Origin: Asticcacaulis sp. YBE204
GTDB taxonomy: Bacteria; Pseudomonadota; Alphaproteobacteria; Caulobacterales; Caulobacteraceae
DNA length: 64,000 nucleotides
NCBI RefSeq assembly: GCF_000495855.1
Contig: NZ_AWGF01000004.1
Coordinates: 470,587 to 534,586 of the forward strand
Direction: 5' to 3'
The notes under the pieces are model-generated. The model did not search any database. It was given only the letters and a program-made list of their open reading frames with translations, and was not told where the DNA came from. Numbering within the stretch: the stretch's first letter is position 1; each line of letters starts with the position of its first letter. This document shows positions 25,901-34,895 of this stretch, piece after piece. The position numbers were made by a program, and so were the translations under genes.

Positions 25901-27244
25901 GATGTGCTTCGCCGAGGCCTTGACCGGGATCAGGATATGGTCGCCGTCGAGGCGCGAACGACCTTCGGCCTTGAGTTGATGCACGACCACATCATTGAAG
26001 CCGATGGTTTTAGCGTTCAGCTTGTAATCGATCAGCGGGCGCTTGAACGGACCATCAAGCAACACATCCGCCGAGATAGCGTTACCGGTCAGGCCCTTGG
26101 CGACCGAGGCGGGCTTGTACAGGTCGGCGCGCAAGGTCAGGTTGCCGAATTCGCCTTTGGCGAGGTCGATGCGGCCCTTGGCACCGAGCGACAGCGCATC
26201 CGAGGCGAGGGCGAGCGTGCCGTCGGCGACGCGGTCCTTGAACGTGGTCGAGAGGTCGATGCTGACGGCGGGAGCGAACAGGTCGGCGGTAGACGGGATC
26301 AGGGCCTGAGGCCGCGCGGTGCCCTTGACGCCGAACAGGCCATCGCGCGCCGTCAGGGTCAGATCGGCGAGTTGATTTTCGCCGGTCGTGCCGACAAGCT
26401 TGCCGGTCCAGCTCTTCCAGTCGCCTTGTCCGCTCAGGGTCGCGTTGAGCGGTGCATCGAGCCCGATCAGGCCGACGATGGCGCCCTTTTGCGGGGCATC
26501 GATCAGGCCCGATAGGCTCAATTTGTTGGCGTCGGGCTGGGCGTCAAGTTTCAGTTCGGCGCGGTCGCCCTTATCCCCGTTCAGGCGCGCATCGATCGTG
26601 GCGCGCCCTTTAAGCAGATGCGCCGTGCCTGAGAGCGTCAGGGTCTGGGCCTGACCGGTGACGGGCTCGGCCAGATAGATCGACTTGAAATCGACTTTCT
26701 CGGCATCAATCTTGATGTCGGGCAGCTTGAACGGTTCGGACGGGCCGGTCTGAACGGTTGGCTTGAACGTCGGCAGGCGCAGCATCTCGACGCGCGGCGA
26801 CGACAGTTCGCGCACATCGACGTGTGTGTTGAGGAGCGCGAAGGGCTTCCAGTTCAGACGCACCGCCGGACTTTTGAGGAAGACGCCCTGCGGGTCGGCG
26901 ACGGTCAGGTCGTGTACCGTCATATCGCCGTAGATCGAGCCTTCGATGCGACCGATGCCGATTTTCAGCCCGTTGTCGGGCTTGAGGCCGACGATCTGCG
27001 AAACGATAAACCGCTTGCCCGGATCACTGTCCAATCCGGCGACGGCCATACCCGCCAGCACGATGAGGCCGCCGAGCACACCACCGGTCCACAACAGGGC
27101 TTTTTTAACCGGGAAGGGCTTTTTTTCGGGCGTCTTGCGTTCGGGGGGAGGCAGGTCATCGGCTTCCGTTTGCGCATGGTCATGCCGCACGATTTCCGGC
27201 GTTTCGACGGGCGTATCGGGTGTATTTTTAGGTGGCTTGCTCAT
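22979..27244 (-). CDS. tamB: Translocation and assembly module protein TamB
   Basis: 1421-residue AsmA/TamB-type bridge protein. After a disordered, charged N-terminus there is one membrane span (LLWTGGVLGGLIVLAGMAVAGL, residues 49-70). Over 1,000 residues of repeating beta-strand units follow (GxxxLxLxA... patterns). The DUF490-type C-terminus contains GRLNALRGTYAFSGREFEIDKGQILFDGG, ITGTINVTGRAQNPQI, LPQDEVLSRILFGENVANLSATQALQLA and a terminal ASGTSVNLRYSRDY-like outer-membrane signature. TamB spans the periplasm, likely as a lipid-conducting groove, and works with TamA. Its ATG overlaps the tamA stop by one base (TGATG). Confidence 0.94.
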   Translation of the reverse strand: MSKPPKNTPDTPVETPEIVRHDHAQTEADDLPPPERKTPEKKPFPVKKALLWTGGVLGGLIVLAGMAVAGLDSDPGKRFIVSQIVGLKPDNGLKIGIGRIEGSIYGDMTVHDLTVADPQGVFLKSPAVRLNWKPFALLNTHVDVRELSSPRVEMLRLPTFKPTVQTGPSEPFKLPDIKIDAEKVDFKSIYLAEPVTGQAQTLTLSGTAHLLKGRATIDARLNGDKGDRAELKLDAQPDANKLSLSGLIDAPQKGAIVGLIGLDAPLNATLSGQGDWKSWTGKLVGTTGENQLADLTLTARDGLFGVKGTARPQALIPSTADLFAPAVSIDLSTTFKDRVADGTLALASDALSLGAKGRIDLAKGEFGNLTLRADLYKPASVAKGLTGNAISADVLLDGPFKRPLIDYKLNAKTIGFNDVVVHQLKAEGRSRLDGDHILIPVKASAKHITGLDAAAESLVSNITINGDLAWSDGMILSDNLKIRSDKINGTAIILAQPSEGRYEGALKGKVNQYLVPGLGVFNLTVDADLKQLAVGGFGIVGKVDGESVRLDNGGLRDFMGGNFKFSGAMNTTGGGDIVLQRLSVTGPDFRVTSASGRYAKNGTLNFKLTADSKKYGPLSADVGGTIKAPTATLRAASPGLGLDLQNVVARLSTTEAGYVIKAEGGSKYGPLLGDVIVRKGDGPLTIDINTAQAAGITAKGTVVQSDAGPFTGTISLTGQGINGTARLQGFGAKQGAQISARANNFVVPGIADVRIGRAIIEATAKLEEQPTIQGDIQIADLRYGTNWVQKARAKVNLTGMRGTVQMIANGDAGTSFNLAANAEVAPENIVVALSGRAGAVPFALEAPARVIKQGEDWVLAPAVLLTAQGKVNLAGRFGNVIRAQAQFTRFDLAILNIVNPDLGINGTVSGGLDYTQRGQAFPEAKMQLEFDNITRSTIARVSTPLDIQMEGTLGGNNTSARGVIRQQGVVIGRYDVRLDPQGGGAWTEQLMNGTVRGGIRYNGPSSALFSLAGLADQQMTGNVALAADVSGSLGSPRLNGLVKGTGLTYEHLTFGTRIRDIALEGRFSNDRLELQKFDGRAGSGTVSATGFVGLSADDKFPMKLNAKLDNARLAASDAVSSTVSGTIDVTNDAQSGPWIRGDLRLPELRYAVVFQGASKVNELEGVRIKGVEIKPRQAGNAAPSLWNLDIKVAAQNQIFVTGMGLESEWSMNLAVTGTTQSPRVLGRLNALRGTYAFSGREFEIDKGQILFDGGSLTNPEIELTASTVVEEITGTINVTGRAQNPQIAFGSSPSLPQDEVLSRILFGENVANLSATQALQLAGSLQALQGGGGGLNPLGKLRSVTGIDRLRVLGADATAGRGTALAAGQYLTNDIYVEIVTDTKGFTATQIEVALSRTLSILTQTGTTSGTSVNLRYSRDY

Positions 27245-29541
27245 CAGAAGGCCTGCCCGATACCGACATAGAGGGAGACGGGCGATTCACCGTCGCGGCG
27301 GCTGATCGGGGTGGCGATGTCGATGCGCACCGGGCCGAAATTGGTGTAGTAGCGTGCGCCCACGCCGATACCGAAACGGATATTGGTGAATTCCGGGAAT
27401 TCCTTGTCATAGACCTGACCGGCGTCGATGAACGGCACGACGCCGAAATTGCCGAAGCGGTAGCGCGCCTCGACGGCCATTTCGACGACGCTGCGGCCGC
27501 CGAACGGGTTGTTGTTGGCGTCGCGCGGCCCAAGTTCCTGATAGCCGAAGCCGCGCACCGAACCGCCGCCGCCCGCATATTGCCTGAGCGACGGCGCAAT
27601 GACGCCGGTTTCAGCGCCGTAGATCGAGCCGACGCGTCCGCGCGCGGCGACGACCCATTTGGTCGAGACCTGCCTGTAGTAGGACACATCGCCGATATTG
27701 GAGACGAAATAGCCGCCCTGACCATTAAGCGTCAGGGTGGGTGTGGATTGGACACCCGCGCGCCAGCCCTTTGTCGGATTGAGCAGGTTGTCGGTGCGGT
27801 CGTAGTTCAGCTTGAGCGGCAGTGATGCGTAGAAATAGTCATCCTGCACGTCTACGCCGCGCGTTTTGGAAAAGCCGGTTTCGCGGGTGGCCAGAAGTTC
27901 AGCCCCGTAGGACCAGGTCCACAGCTTTTGCCACAGGGGCGTTGAAACGCGCGAGACGCTGGTGGCCAGCGAGATCGTTTGGGCCTCGTAGGAATCGTAA
28001 GCCTGATGGTTGAACGATGCCCCGTACTGGAAGGTGCGGTCGCGGCGTTTGGCATTCGAGCGACGGAAGGTGCCGCTCAGGCCCTGTTCCTGCGTGCCGA
28101 TGATAATGCTGGCGATTAGAGCGCCTTCGGGCGGGCGGAAATTGCGGTGCGTCCAGTTGATTTCGGCGCGCGCGCCCTGGCCCGTCGAAAAGCCGAGATC
28201 GGCGGCCAGGGTCCGCGGGCGTCCGGCGTTCTGCGTGACCTTGAGATCGACCACCGCCGTGCCGTCATCGTTCTTGCGATCGGTCAGGACCGGTTCGACG
28301 CCGACCGAGGTAAACAGGCCGGTGGCGGTCATGGCCTGACGCAGGTCGTCGACCTCGCGGCTGTCGTAAAGGTCGCCGGTCTGAAACCGTGACAGGATTT
28401 GCACGTGGTCCGGGCCGAAGGCCTGACGCCCGCCGCTGGTATCGTTGACGATAGCGCCGAAACGGGCGCGCGGCCCGGTCTTGACCGGCAAGGTATAGTC
28501 GCCGGTGCGCGTCTGCGGGTCGATGAGGATGTCGCGCAGGCCCAGTTCGGCGAACGGATAGCCTTCCTGCGGCAGGACCAGCGCCACATTGGCCTCGGCC
28601 GATTTGATCAGGTCGGCGGCGATGACGTCGCCGGGGCTAAGCGGCAAGGCATTGCGCACCAGATCGGGCGGTTCGGTCGGGTCGGCGACGACCTTGACCG
28701 ACGATAGCTTATAGACCTCGCCCGGATTGGCGTTGACCAGCACCGACAGGCGGCGTTGCGGTGCATTGGCGTCGGCCCGCGCCTCATTCTGAGGTGCGGC
28801 GTTCGCTTGGGGGCCTAATGGCTGATTGGAGGCCATGTCGGCGTTTTCGACACGCGCTATGACCACGGCGTCGTAATAGCCTTCGGATTTCAATAGTTTG
28901 AGCGCCGTCTGCTCGTCCTCGGTCAGGCGGGCGCGCAGCATGGCGGCGTTGTCGGCCTTGCCCTTGCCGCCCGCCAGCGCGCTGAGGTCCTTGAACCGGG
29001 CTTCCAACCCCAGCGCCGCCAGTCCATCGACGTGCAGGTCGTAGGCGATGGGCGGCGGCACTTCGGAATCGTTGTTGGCGATGGCTTCGCCCACCGGGGC
29101 AGCGTCCGGGTTGAAGGTTTCCAGCGGCGCCAGGTCGGTCTTCAGCTCCGGATCGGTTAGGGGCGGAAAATCGGGCAGTTCGAGCACTTCGAGACCGCCG
29201 ACCTGCGCCGACAGGGGCGGAGTTTCCTTTTCCGCCTCGGCCTTTTCGGTGACGGTCTTACCCGGCAGCTTTTCACCGGCTTTCGCCTGACCGGGTTCGG
29301 GTTTCGGCACGGGCTTGGGTGCGGTCAGCGATGGCAGTGCCTTCTCGAAATCCTCGTCGGTGATGATCGGCGTTTCGTCGGCGGGCGGTGTTTCGGTAGC
29401 GGGGGTAGGGGGTGTCGTTTGCGCCGACGCTTCGCCGGTCAGCCACGTCAAAGCCAGAAGGGCTGGAAACACCAGGCGCAAGGTCAGAAATCCCATCAAA
29501 AATACCGGCCGCGACGATGCGCAGCGAAATAATCCGTCCAT
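27244..29541 (-). CDS. tamA: Outer-membrane assembly protein TamA (BamA/Omp85 family)
   Basis: About 765 residues. A signal peptide (FLTLRLVFPALLALTWLTGEASAQ) is followed by a long Pro/Glu-rich linker to about residue 165. POTRA repeats come next (LGLEARFKDLSALAG; LSVLVNANPGEVYKLSSVKV; LPQEGYPFAELGLRDILID), then a C-terminal 16-strand barrel (NWTHRNFRPPEGALIASIIIG; YAGGGGSVRGFGYQELGPRD, the strand with the conserved VRGF/Y motif; end SLYVGIGQAF). VRGF is the Omp85 L6 loop motif. Starts at 29568 (GTG), 29541 and 29496 are all possible; none has a good ribosome site. The unusual Pro-rich linker is longer than in E. coli TamA. Confidence 0.9.
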   Translation of the reverse strand: MDGLFRCASSRPVFLMGFLTLRLVFPALLALTWLTGEASAQTTPPTPATETPPADETPIITDEDFEKALPSLTAPKPVPKPEPGQAKAGEKLPGKTVTEKAEAEKETPPLSAQVGGLEVLELPDFPPLTDPELKTDLAPLETFNPDAAPVGEAIANNDSEVPPPIAYDLHVDGLAALGLEARFKDLSALAGGKGKADNAAMLRARLTEDEQTALKLLKSEGYYDAVVIARVENADMASNQPLGPQANAAPQNEARADANAPQRRLSVLVNANPGEVYKLSSVKVVADPTEPPDLVRNALPLSPGDVIAADLIKSAEANVALVLPQEGYPFAELGLRDILIDPQTRTGDYTLPVKTGPRARFGAIVNDTSGGRQAFGPDHVQILSRFQTGDLYDSREVDDLRQAMTATGLFTSVGVEPVLTDRKNDDGTAVVDLKVTQNAGRPRTLAADLGFSTGQGARAEINWTHRNFRPPEGALIASIIIGTQEQGLSGTFRRSNAKRRDRTFQYGASFNHQAYDSYEAQTISLATSVSRVSTPLWQKLWTWSYGAELLATRETGFSKTRGVDVQDDYFYASLPLKLNYDRTDNLLNPTKGWRAGVQSTPTLTLNGQGGYFVSNIGDVSYYRQVSTKWVVAARGRVGSIYGAETGVIAPSLRQYAGGGGSVRGFGYQELGPRDANNNPFGGRSVVEMAVEARYRFGNFGVVPFIDAGQVYDKEFPEFTNIRFGIGVGARYYTNFGPVRIDIATPISRRDGESPVSLYVGIGQAF

Positions 29542-29647
29542 AAGAACGGCTCGCAAATAAAAAAGCACTAATATTTACCGCTTATCGCCGGATTGTGGCT
29601 TTGATCGGCGTTTCATCCCCAAAACCTACAATATCCGAGGGACCCCC

Positions 29648-30523
29648 ATGACATCTTTCGATCGCCGCCATGTGCTGAGCCTTACCGCCGCTTTCGCCGT
29701 TTCCGCCACGCCGGCTCTGGCGGTCAGCAAGGATAAGCCTGCCTTGTTTTTGATCGGCGATTCGACCGTCCGTAACGGCCGCGAAGACAATGGCGCCACG
29801 GCCGGGCAATTCGGCTGGGGCCGGATGATGAAGTACTATTTCGACACGTCGCGTCTGCACGTGGTGAATGATGCGATGGGCGGTACGTCTTCGCGCAGTT
29901 ATCAGACTTCGCCCGATTTGTGGGCAAAGGTCGTGCCGATGATCCGGCCGGGCGACTACGTCATGATGGCCTTCGGGCATAACGACAGCAAGGGCTCGCT
30001 GAAAGGCAATGGCGACGAGACGGGAACCTTGACCGATAAAAACGGCAAGGTGGTCGAGGGTGTCCACAGCTTCGGCTGGTATATGCGCGAATATATCCGG
30101 CAGGTGCGGGCCAAGGGGGCGACGCCGATCGTTATTTCGCTGATCCCGCGCAATCGCTGGACCGGTGACAAGGTCAACCGCAACGCCACTGACTATGCCC
30201 TGTGGGCGCAGCAGGCTGCCGAACAGGAAAAGGCCCTGTTCATTCCGCTCAACGGCATGATCGCGGATCGGTACGATGTACTGGGGCAAGTCAAGGTCAC
30301 CGCAGACTTTTTCCCGCCGAAAGAAGAGGTTCATCCGAACTGGGCCGGGGCGGCGTTCAATGCGGCCCTGGTCGTTGAGGGTCTCAAGCGTTTGAACACG
30401 CCGTTGAAAAAATACCTCATCAAAGCGCCCAAGGTGCCCGCGACGCCCGATATCCTGCCGCCTGCGCTTGGCGAACCGGGACCGTCGGGGATGCGACCCG
30501 AAGTGCGCACGCCCGTATATTAA
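29648..30523 (+). CDS. Exported SGNH/GDSL hydrolase, rhamnogalacturonan acetylesterase-like
   Basis: 291 residues. A twin-arginine-like signal (FDRRHVLSLTAAFAVSATPALA) is followed by block I FLIGDSTV (Ser39), block II in NDAMGGTSSRSY, block III AFGHND and block V DxxH in EEVHPNW. This set and the GDSTV spelling are those of rhamnogalacturonan acetylesterases, which deacetylate pectin side chains. The C-terminal 45 residues are Pro-rich and unassigned. It stands upstream of an exported S9 peptidase, fitting a plant-polymer scavenging habit. Specificity is inferred from the family. Confidence 0.85.
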   Translation: MTSFDRRHVLSLTAAFAVSATPALAVSKDKPALFLIGDSTVRNGREDNGATAGQFGWGRMMKYYFDTSRLHVVNDAMGGTSSRSYQTSPDLWAKVVPMIRPGDYVMMAFGHNDSKGSLKGNGDETGTLTDKNGKVVEGVHSFGWYMREYIRQVRAKGATPIVISLIPRNRWTGDKVNRNATDYALWAQQAAEQEKALFIPLNGMIADRYDVLGQVKVTADFFPPKEEVHPNWAGAAFNAALVVEGLKRLNTPLKKYLIKAPKVPATPDILPPALGEPGPSGMRPEVRTPVY

Positions 30524-30622
30524 CATTTTTTAATCTTCGCGGGGCGGGCGCAGACTCGACAGGTTTCCGAAACAGGCGTCTAAAACGGATACACTTTCTG
30601 TTGCAACTATCAGGTGCCCGTC

Positions 30623-32695
30623 ATGAAACACCGTCTGCTCGCTTCCGTCGCTCTGGGCGCCGCCGTTCTCTTCACCGGTCTGTCGGCTCAGGCGCAGGAC
30701 AAGAAACCGTTCACCTACGAAGACCTGATCTCGCTCGACCGCATGTCGGGTCTGACGGTCGATAAGACGGAGAGCTTTGCGGCGTTTCAGGTCCGCGTAC
30801 TCAACGCCGAAAAGACCAAGGGCGTCACCGGTCTGTGGCTGACCGACCTGAAAACGAAGACGTCAAAGCCCCTCACCGTGGCCTCGAAGGGCGGAGCCCT
30901 GTCGCCGCAGTGGGGTGCCGATGGCGCGCTCTATTTCCTGTCGGCGCGGTCGGGGTCGATGCAGGTGTGGAAGACCGATGCCAAGGATTCCGAGGCCGTG
31001 CAGGTGACCAAGCTGGCGCTTGACGTTGGGGCCTATAAGCTGTCGCCGGACGGCAAAGGCGTCGTCGTGGCGCTGGCCATCGCCGAGACCTGCGAGACCG
31101 ACGAAATCGCCTGCACCCTGAAAGCCGCCGAAGCCAAGAAGGCCGAAAAATCGACCGGCGTCGTCTATGATCGTCTGTTCGTCCGCCACTGGGATACGTG
31201 GGCCGACGGGACGCAAAACCACCTGTTTTACGTGCCGCTGGCCGGGGGTGAGGCCGTGTCGCTGACCGCCGGGGTCGATGGCGACGTGCCGTCCAAGCCC
31301 TTCGGCGACGAGAGTGAATACAGCTTCTCGCCCGACGGCAAGAGCGTCTATTACTCGGTGCGCATCGCGGGCAAGGACGAGCCGCGCTCGACCAATTTCG
31401 ACATCTATAAGGTCGATATCGCCAACCCGACCGTTCAGACTAACCTGACCGAGGCCAACAAAGCCTGGGATACGGGTGCCGAGGTGTCGCCGGACGGCAA
31501 GTGGCTGGCTTACCGCGCCATGAAGCGCGCGGGCTTCGAGGCCGATCAGTTCGAGATTTTCCTGCGCAATCTGGCGACCGGTGAAACCAAGCAGATCGCC
31601 GCCGACTGGGACCGCTCGGCCGACAGCCTGACGTGGGCCGCGGACGGCAAGTCGCTCTATGTCGTTGCCGGTGACGTCGGCAAGACGCCTTTGTTTCAGG
31701 TCGATATCGCCACTAATAAGGTGACGCCGCTGTCGAAGGGCGGGCATCTGGATGCCTTCGCGCCGCTGAAAACCGGCTTCGTCTTCATGAAGAGCGGGCT
31801 GGATTCGCCGTCGCAACTGTTCGTCTCGAAGCCGAAAGCCAAGCTGATCGACGATGGCGCGACGAAACTCACCACCATCAATGACGCGGTGATCGGCAAT
31901 CGCGCCTTCGGGGCCTTCGAGCAGTTCTCCTTCAAGGGCTGGAACGACGAGACGGTACATGGGTACATTCTGAAACCTGCCAACTATGTCGAGGGCCAGA
32001 CATACCCGATCGCCTTCCTGATCCACGGCGGACCGCAGGGCTCGTTCGGCGAGTCGTGGTCGTACCGCTGGAACCCGGAAACCTATGCCGGGGCCGGTTA
32101 CGCGGTGATCATGATCGACTTCCACGGCTCGACCGGCTACGGGCAGGGCTTCACCGACGCGATCAGCCAGCACTGGGGCGACCGCCCGCTGGAAGACCTG
32201 CAAAAGGGTTACGCCTTCGCCTTGTCGAAGTACAGTTTCCTCGACGAGAATCGCGCCTGCGCGCTGGGGGCCTCCTATGGCGGCTTCATGATCAACTGGA
32301 TCGCGTCGCAGTGGAAGGAACCGTGGAAGTGCCTGGTCAACCACGACGGCCTGTTCGACAACCGCTCGATGGGCTACGCGACCGAAGAGCTGTGGTTCTC
32401 GGAATGGGAAAACGGCGGCACGGTGTACGAGAAGCCGGAAAACTACGACAAGTTCAACCCGGCGCTCCATTCGAAGGACTGGTCGGTGCCGATGCTGGTC
32501 ATCCATTCGGATCAGGACTTCCGCGTCATCCCGGAGCAAGGGATCGGCACCTTCACGGCGCTGCAAATGAACGGCGTCAAGTCGAAGTTCCTGCGCTTCC
32601 CGGATGAAAACCACTGGGTGCTCAAGCCGCAGAATTCGCTCAAGTGGCACAATACCGTGTTCGACTGGCTGAACGAAAACACGAAGGCGAAATAG
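30623..32695 (+). CDS. Exported S9-family prolyl oligopeptidase/acylaminoacyl-peptidase
   Basis: 690 residues from the ATG at 30623. A signal peptide (LLASVALGAAVLFTGLSAQAQ) precedes a beta-propeller (about 40-400; LSPDGKGV, FSPDGKSVYYSV, VSPDGKWLAYRA) and a C-terminal alpha/beta hydrolase. The catalytic triad is visible: Ser in GASYGGF near residue 551, Asp in HSDQDFRV near 631 and His in DENHWV near 664. The family cleaves short peptides at the N-terminal side. It overlaps nothing, but the beta-lactamase gene begins two bases after its stop, so the two share a transcript. Confidence 0.9.
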   Translation: MKHRLLASVALGAAVLFTGLSAQAQDKKPFTYEDLISLDRMSGLTVDKTESFAAFQVRVLNAEKTKGVTGLWLTDLKTKTSKPLTVASKGGALSPQWGADGALYFLSARSGSMQVWKTDAKDSEAVQVTKLALDVGAYKLSPDGKGVVVALAIAETCETDEIACTLKAAEAKKAEKSTGVVYDRLFVRHWDTWADGTQNHLFYVPLAGGEAVSLTAGVDGDVPSKPFGDESEYSFSPDGKSVYYSVRIAGKDEPRSTNFDIYKVDIANPTVQTNLTEANKAWDTGAEVSPDGKWLAYRAMKRAGFEADQFEIFLRNLATGETKQIAADWDRSADSLTWAADGKSLYVVAGDVGKTPLFQVDIATNKVTPLSKGGHLDAFAPLKTGFVFMKSGLDSPSQLFVSKPKAKLIDDGATKLTTINDAVIGNRAFGAFEQFSFKGWNDETVHGYILKPANYVEGQTYPIAFLIHGGPQGSFGESWSYRWNPETYAGAGYAVIMIDFHGSTGYGQGFTDAISQHWGDRPLEDLQKGYAFALSKYSFLDENRACALGASYGGFMINWIASQWKEPWKCLVNHDGLFDNRSMGYATEELWFSEWENGGTVYEKPENYDKFNPALHSKDWSVPMLVIHSDQDFRVIPEQGIGTFTALQMNGVKSKFLRFPDENHWVLKPQNSLKWHNTVFDWLNENTKAK

Positions 32696-32696
32696 G

Positions 32697-33629
32697 ATGC
32701 TGACGCGGCGGGGGATACTGGCCGGAGCGGGTGCGCTCGCTCTGGCGGGCTGCTCAGAAAAGGTCAATCGCGTGATCGACCTCGGCAAGCGGTTGATGGA
32801 GATTCAGGCGCGTCACGGCGGCCGGATCGGGGTCTCGACCCTGACCGGCTCGACGCGGATGGTCGGCGACACCGCCGCCGACGGCAGCCTGAATCTCAAT
32901 TCGACTGAGCGCTTCGCCATGTGCTCGACCTTCAAATGGGTGCTGGCGGCGGCGATTTTGAAAGCGGTCGACGAGGGCAAGCTGACCGTCGCGCAGGAGG
33001 TCAAATACAGCAAGGCCGATATCGTCGATCACGCGCCGGTCACCACGATGCACCTTGAAAAGGGCCGCATGACCATCGGCGATCTGTGTTCGGCGACGGT
33101 GGCCGTATCCGACAATACGGCGGCCAACCTGTTGTTGCCGCTGATCGGTGGACCCGAAGGTCTGACGGCCTTCGTGCGAGGTCTGGGCGATACGGTGACG
33201 CGGCTGGATCGTACCGAGCCGGAACTCAACAGCAATGTCGAGGGCGACGCGCGCGACACCACGACGCCCGACGCCATGAGCGGTCTGCTGCGTACGGTGT
33301 TTACGGGCAAGGTGCTGACGCCGAAAAGCCTGTCGCTGCTGACCGACTGGATGAAGGCGACAACGACCGGGCCGGATATGATCCCCGCCGGTCTGCCGCA
33401 GGGCTGGACCGTCGGGCATAAGACCGGACGCGGCGCCAATGGCGCGGTTAACGACGTGGCGGTGATCTGGCCGACGGGTGAAACCGTGCCGATCTTTCTG
33501 GCCATCTATACGACCGGCGGGACGCTGGACGACAAGGCGCGTAATGCCATCGTGGCCGATGTCACACGGCTGGTCGTCGATGCCCTGGCCTTTGCCGAAA
33601 GCCTCGACAGCGAGAGCGCCTCGTCTTAA
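32697..33629 (+). CDS. Lipoprotein class A beta-lactamase
   Basis: 310 residues. A twin-arginine-like signal with lipobox LAGC at 16-19 predicts a lipid-anchored periplasmic protein. The four class A elements are present: STFK at 77-80, SDN at 138-140, ELN at 176-178 (the Glu166 equivalent) and KTG at 242-244. A Cys stands just before the STFK motif (position 69 in the usual numbering); no matching Cys is seen after the KTG. It is therefore an apparently active serine beta-lactamase of chromosomal type rather than an acquired one. Only one base separates it from the S9 peptidase stop, and glutaminase follows nine bases after its own stop. Confidence 0.93.
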   Translation: MLTRRGILAGAGALALAGCSEKVNRVIDLGKRLMEIQARHGGRIGVSTLTGSTRMVGDTAADGSLNLNSTERFAMCSTFKWVLAAAILKAVDEGKLTVAQEVKYSKADIVDHAPVTTMHLEKGRMTIGDLCSATVAVSDNTAANLLLPLIGGPEGLTAFVRGLGDTVTRLDRTEPELNSNVEGDARDTTTPDAMSGLLRTVFTGKVLTPKSLSLLTDWMKATTTGPDMIPAGLPQGWTVGHKTGRGANGAVNDVAVIWPTGETVPIFLAIYTTGGTLDDKARNAIVADVTRLVVDALAFAESLDSESASS

Positions 33630-33638
33630 GACGGCCTT

Positions 33639-34562
33639 ATGAAACACGAACTGTCCATCAGCGAGGTCCTGTCACAGGTCGAAAAGACCGTGCAGCCGCA
33701 TTTTGGCAAGGGCCGTCCCGCCGACTATATCCCCGAACTGCAACGCGTCGATCCGCGCAAGTTCGGCATGGCGGTCAAGATGGTGTCCGGTACTGAATAC
33801 GTGGTGGGTGACGCCGACGAGCCCTTTTCGGCCCAGTCGGTAACCAAGCTCTTCGCGCTGGGTATCGCGCTCAACCGCATCGGTGACGAGGTCTGGACCC
33901 GCGTCGGCAAGGAGCCGTCGGGGACGCCGTTCAACTTCCTGTCGCAGTTGGAACACGAGGGCGGTCTGCCGCGCAATCCTTTCATCAATGCCGGAGCGTT
34001 GGCCGTCACCGACATGCTGATGCGGGTGGCGAAGCGCTCCGACGCCTTAGTGCGCGACTATATGGGCTTTCTGGCGCAATCGTCGCTCACCATCGACGAA
34101 GAGGTGGCGGCGTCGGAAATTGAGACCGCGCATAAGAACCGCGCCATCGCCAACCTGATGAAGGGGGCGGGCACGATTACCCACGACGTCGAAGCCGTGA
34201 TTGCGGCCTATTGCCGACAATGCGCGATCACCATCTCCTGCCGCGATCTGGCGCGGGCAGCCTTGCCACTGGCGGCAGGCGGGTTCTCGCCCGTTGTCGA
34301 GGAGACGGTGTTCCCCGAACGGCTGGCGCGGCGGCTCAATTCGCTGATGCTGACATGCGGCTTGTACGATTCGGTGGGTTCGTTTGCCTATCGTGTCGGC
34401 TTGCCGGCCAAGAGCGGCGTCGGCGGTGGGATTGTTGCGGTCATTCCCGGTCAGGCAACGGTCGCCGTCTGGTCGCCAGAGCTCGATCGTTTCGGCACGT
34501 CGGTGGTGGGCTTTGCGGCGCTGGAGGCGTTCAGCCAGATCACCAATTGTTCGGTGCTATGA
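33639..34562 (+). CDS. glsA: Glutaminase
   Basis: 307 residues. It hydrolyses glutamine to glutamate and ammonia. It shares the serine beta-lactamase fold, with the catalytic SVTK at 67-70 (Ser67 and Lys70) and blocks FNALxQLE-like PFNFLSQLEHE, NPFINAGALAVTD, CGLYDSVGSFAYRVGLPAKSGVGGGIVAVIPG, and a terminal NCSVL. It lies nine bases after the beta-lactamase, which has the same fold but is clearly a different family. The function is well supported by motifs; the operon link is unexplained. Confidence 0.92.
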   Translation: MKHELSISEVLSQVEKTVQPHFGKGRPADYIPELQRVDPRKFGMAVKMVSGTEYVVGDADEPFSAQSVTKLFALGIALNRIGDEVWTRVGKEPSGTPFNFLSQLEHEGGLPRNPFINAGALAVTDMLMRVAKRSDALVRDYMGFLAQSSLTIDEEVAASEIETAHKNRAIANLMKGAGTITHDVEAVIAAYCRQCAITISCRDLARAALPLAAGGFSPVVEETVFPERLARRLNSLMLTCGLYDSVGSFAYRVGLPAKSGVGGGIVAVIPGQATVAVWSPELDRFGTSVVGFAALEAFSQITNCSVL

Positions 34563-34564
34563 TC

Positions 34565-34583
34565 GGTGGTATAAATTACTACC
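34565..34583. promoter_or_regulatory. Imperfect dyad at the parDE promoter
   Basis: GGTGGTATAAATTACTACC has 7-bp arms with one mismatch around AT-rich TATAAAT, which could be the -10 box. It is 22 bp before the antitoxin ATG, the place expected for a ParD operator. Confidence 0.4.
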
Positions 34584-34604
34584 AATTCCCACCGGAGACG
34601 TGCC

Positions 34605-34895
34605 ATGCCCGATGATAAGCCCCGCGTCGAAAAGGTCAGCATCGCTCTGACCGCCGATATGGCCGCCATGATCCGTCAGGCGGTGGACGGCGGTGAATAC
34701 GCCTCGGCCAGCGAGGTCGTGCGCGAAGCCCTGCGCGACTGGAAATACAAGCAGCAGCAGCGCGAGCAGAAGATTGCCGAATTGAAGGCGCTGATCGACG
34801 AGGGCGAGGCGAGCGGTTATGTGCCTGCCGAAGAAGCCTTCGATAAGTTGATCGCCAAATATCGGGCCATGATCAAGGATGACGCTGCGGCATGA
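34605..34895 (+). CDS. parD: ParD-type antitoxin
   Basis: 96 residues. The N-terminal ribbon-helix-helix (KVSIALTADMAAMIRQAVDGGEYASASEVVREALRDW, residues 9-45) is the DNA-binding and dimer fold. The C-terminal half (KQQQREQKIAELKALIDEGEASG) wraps the toxin. The gene overlaps parE by four bases (ATGA). The CopG/ParD type is common in Caulobacterales, and a nearby dyad at 34565 supports autoregulation. Confidence 0.87.
   Translation: MPDDKPRVEKVSIALTADMAAMIRQAVDGGEYASASEVVREALRDWKYKQQQREQKIAELKALIDEGEASGYVPAEEAFDKLIAKYRAMIKDDAAA

Noticed and set aside
32697..33629. Beta-lactamase as an acquired resistance gene
   Set aside because: No IS, integron or composition shift surrounds it, it is cotranscribed with housekeeping-type genes, and the lipobox and codon use fit the host.
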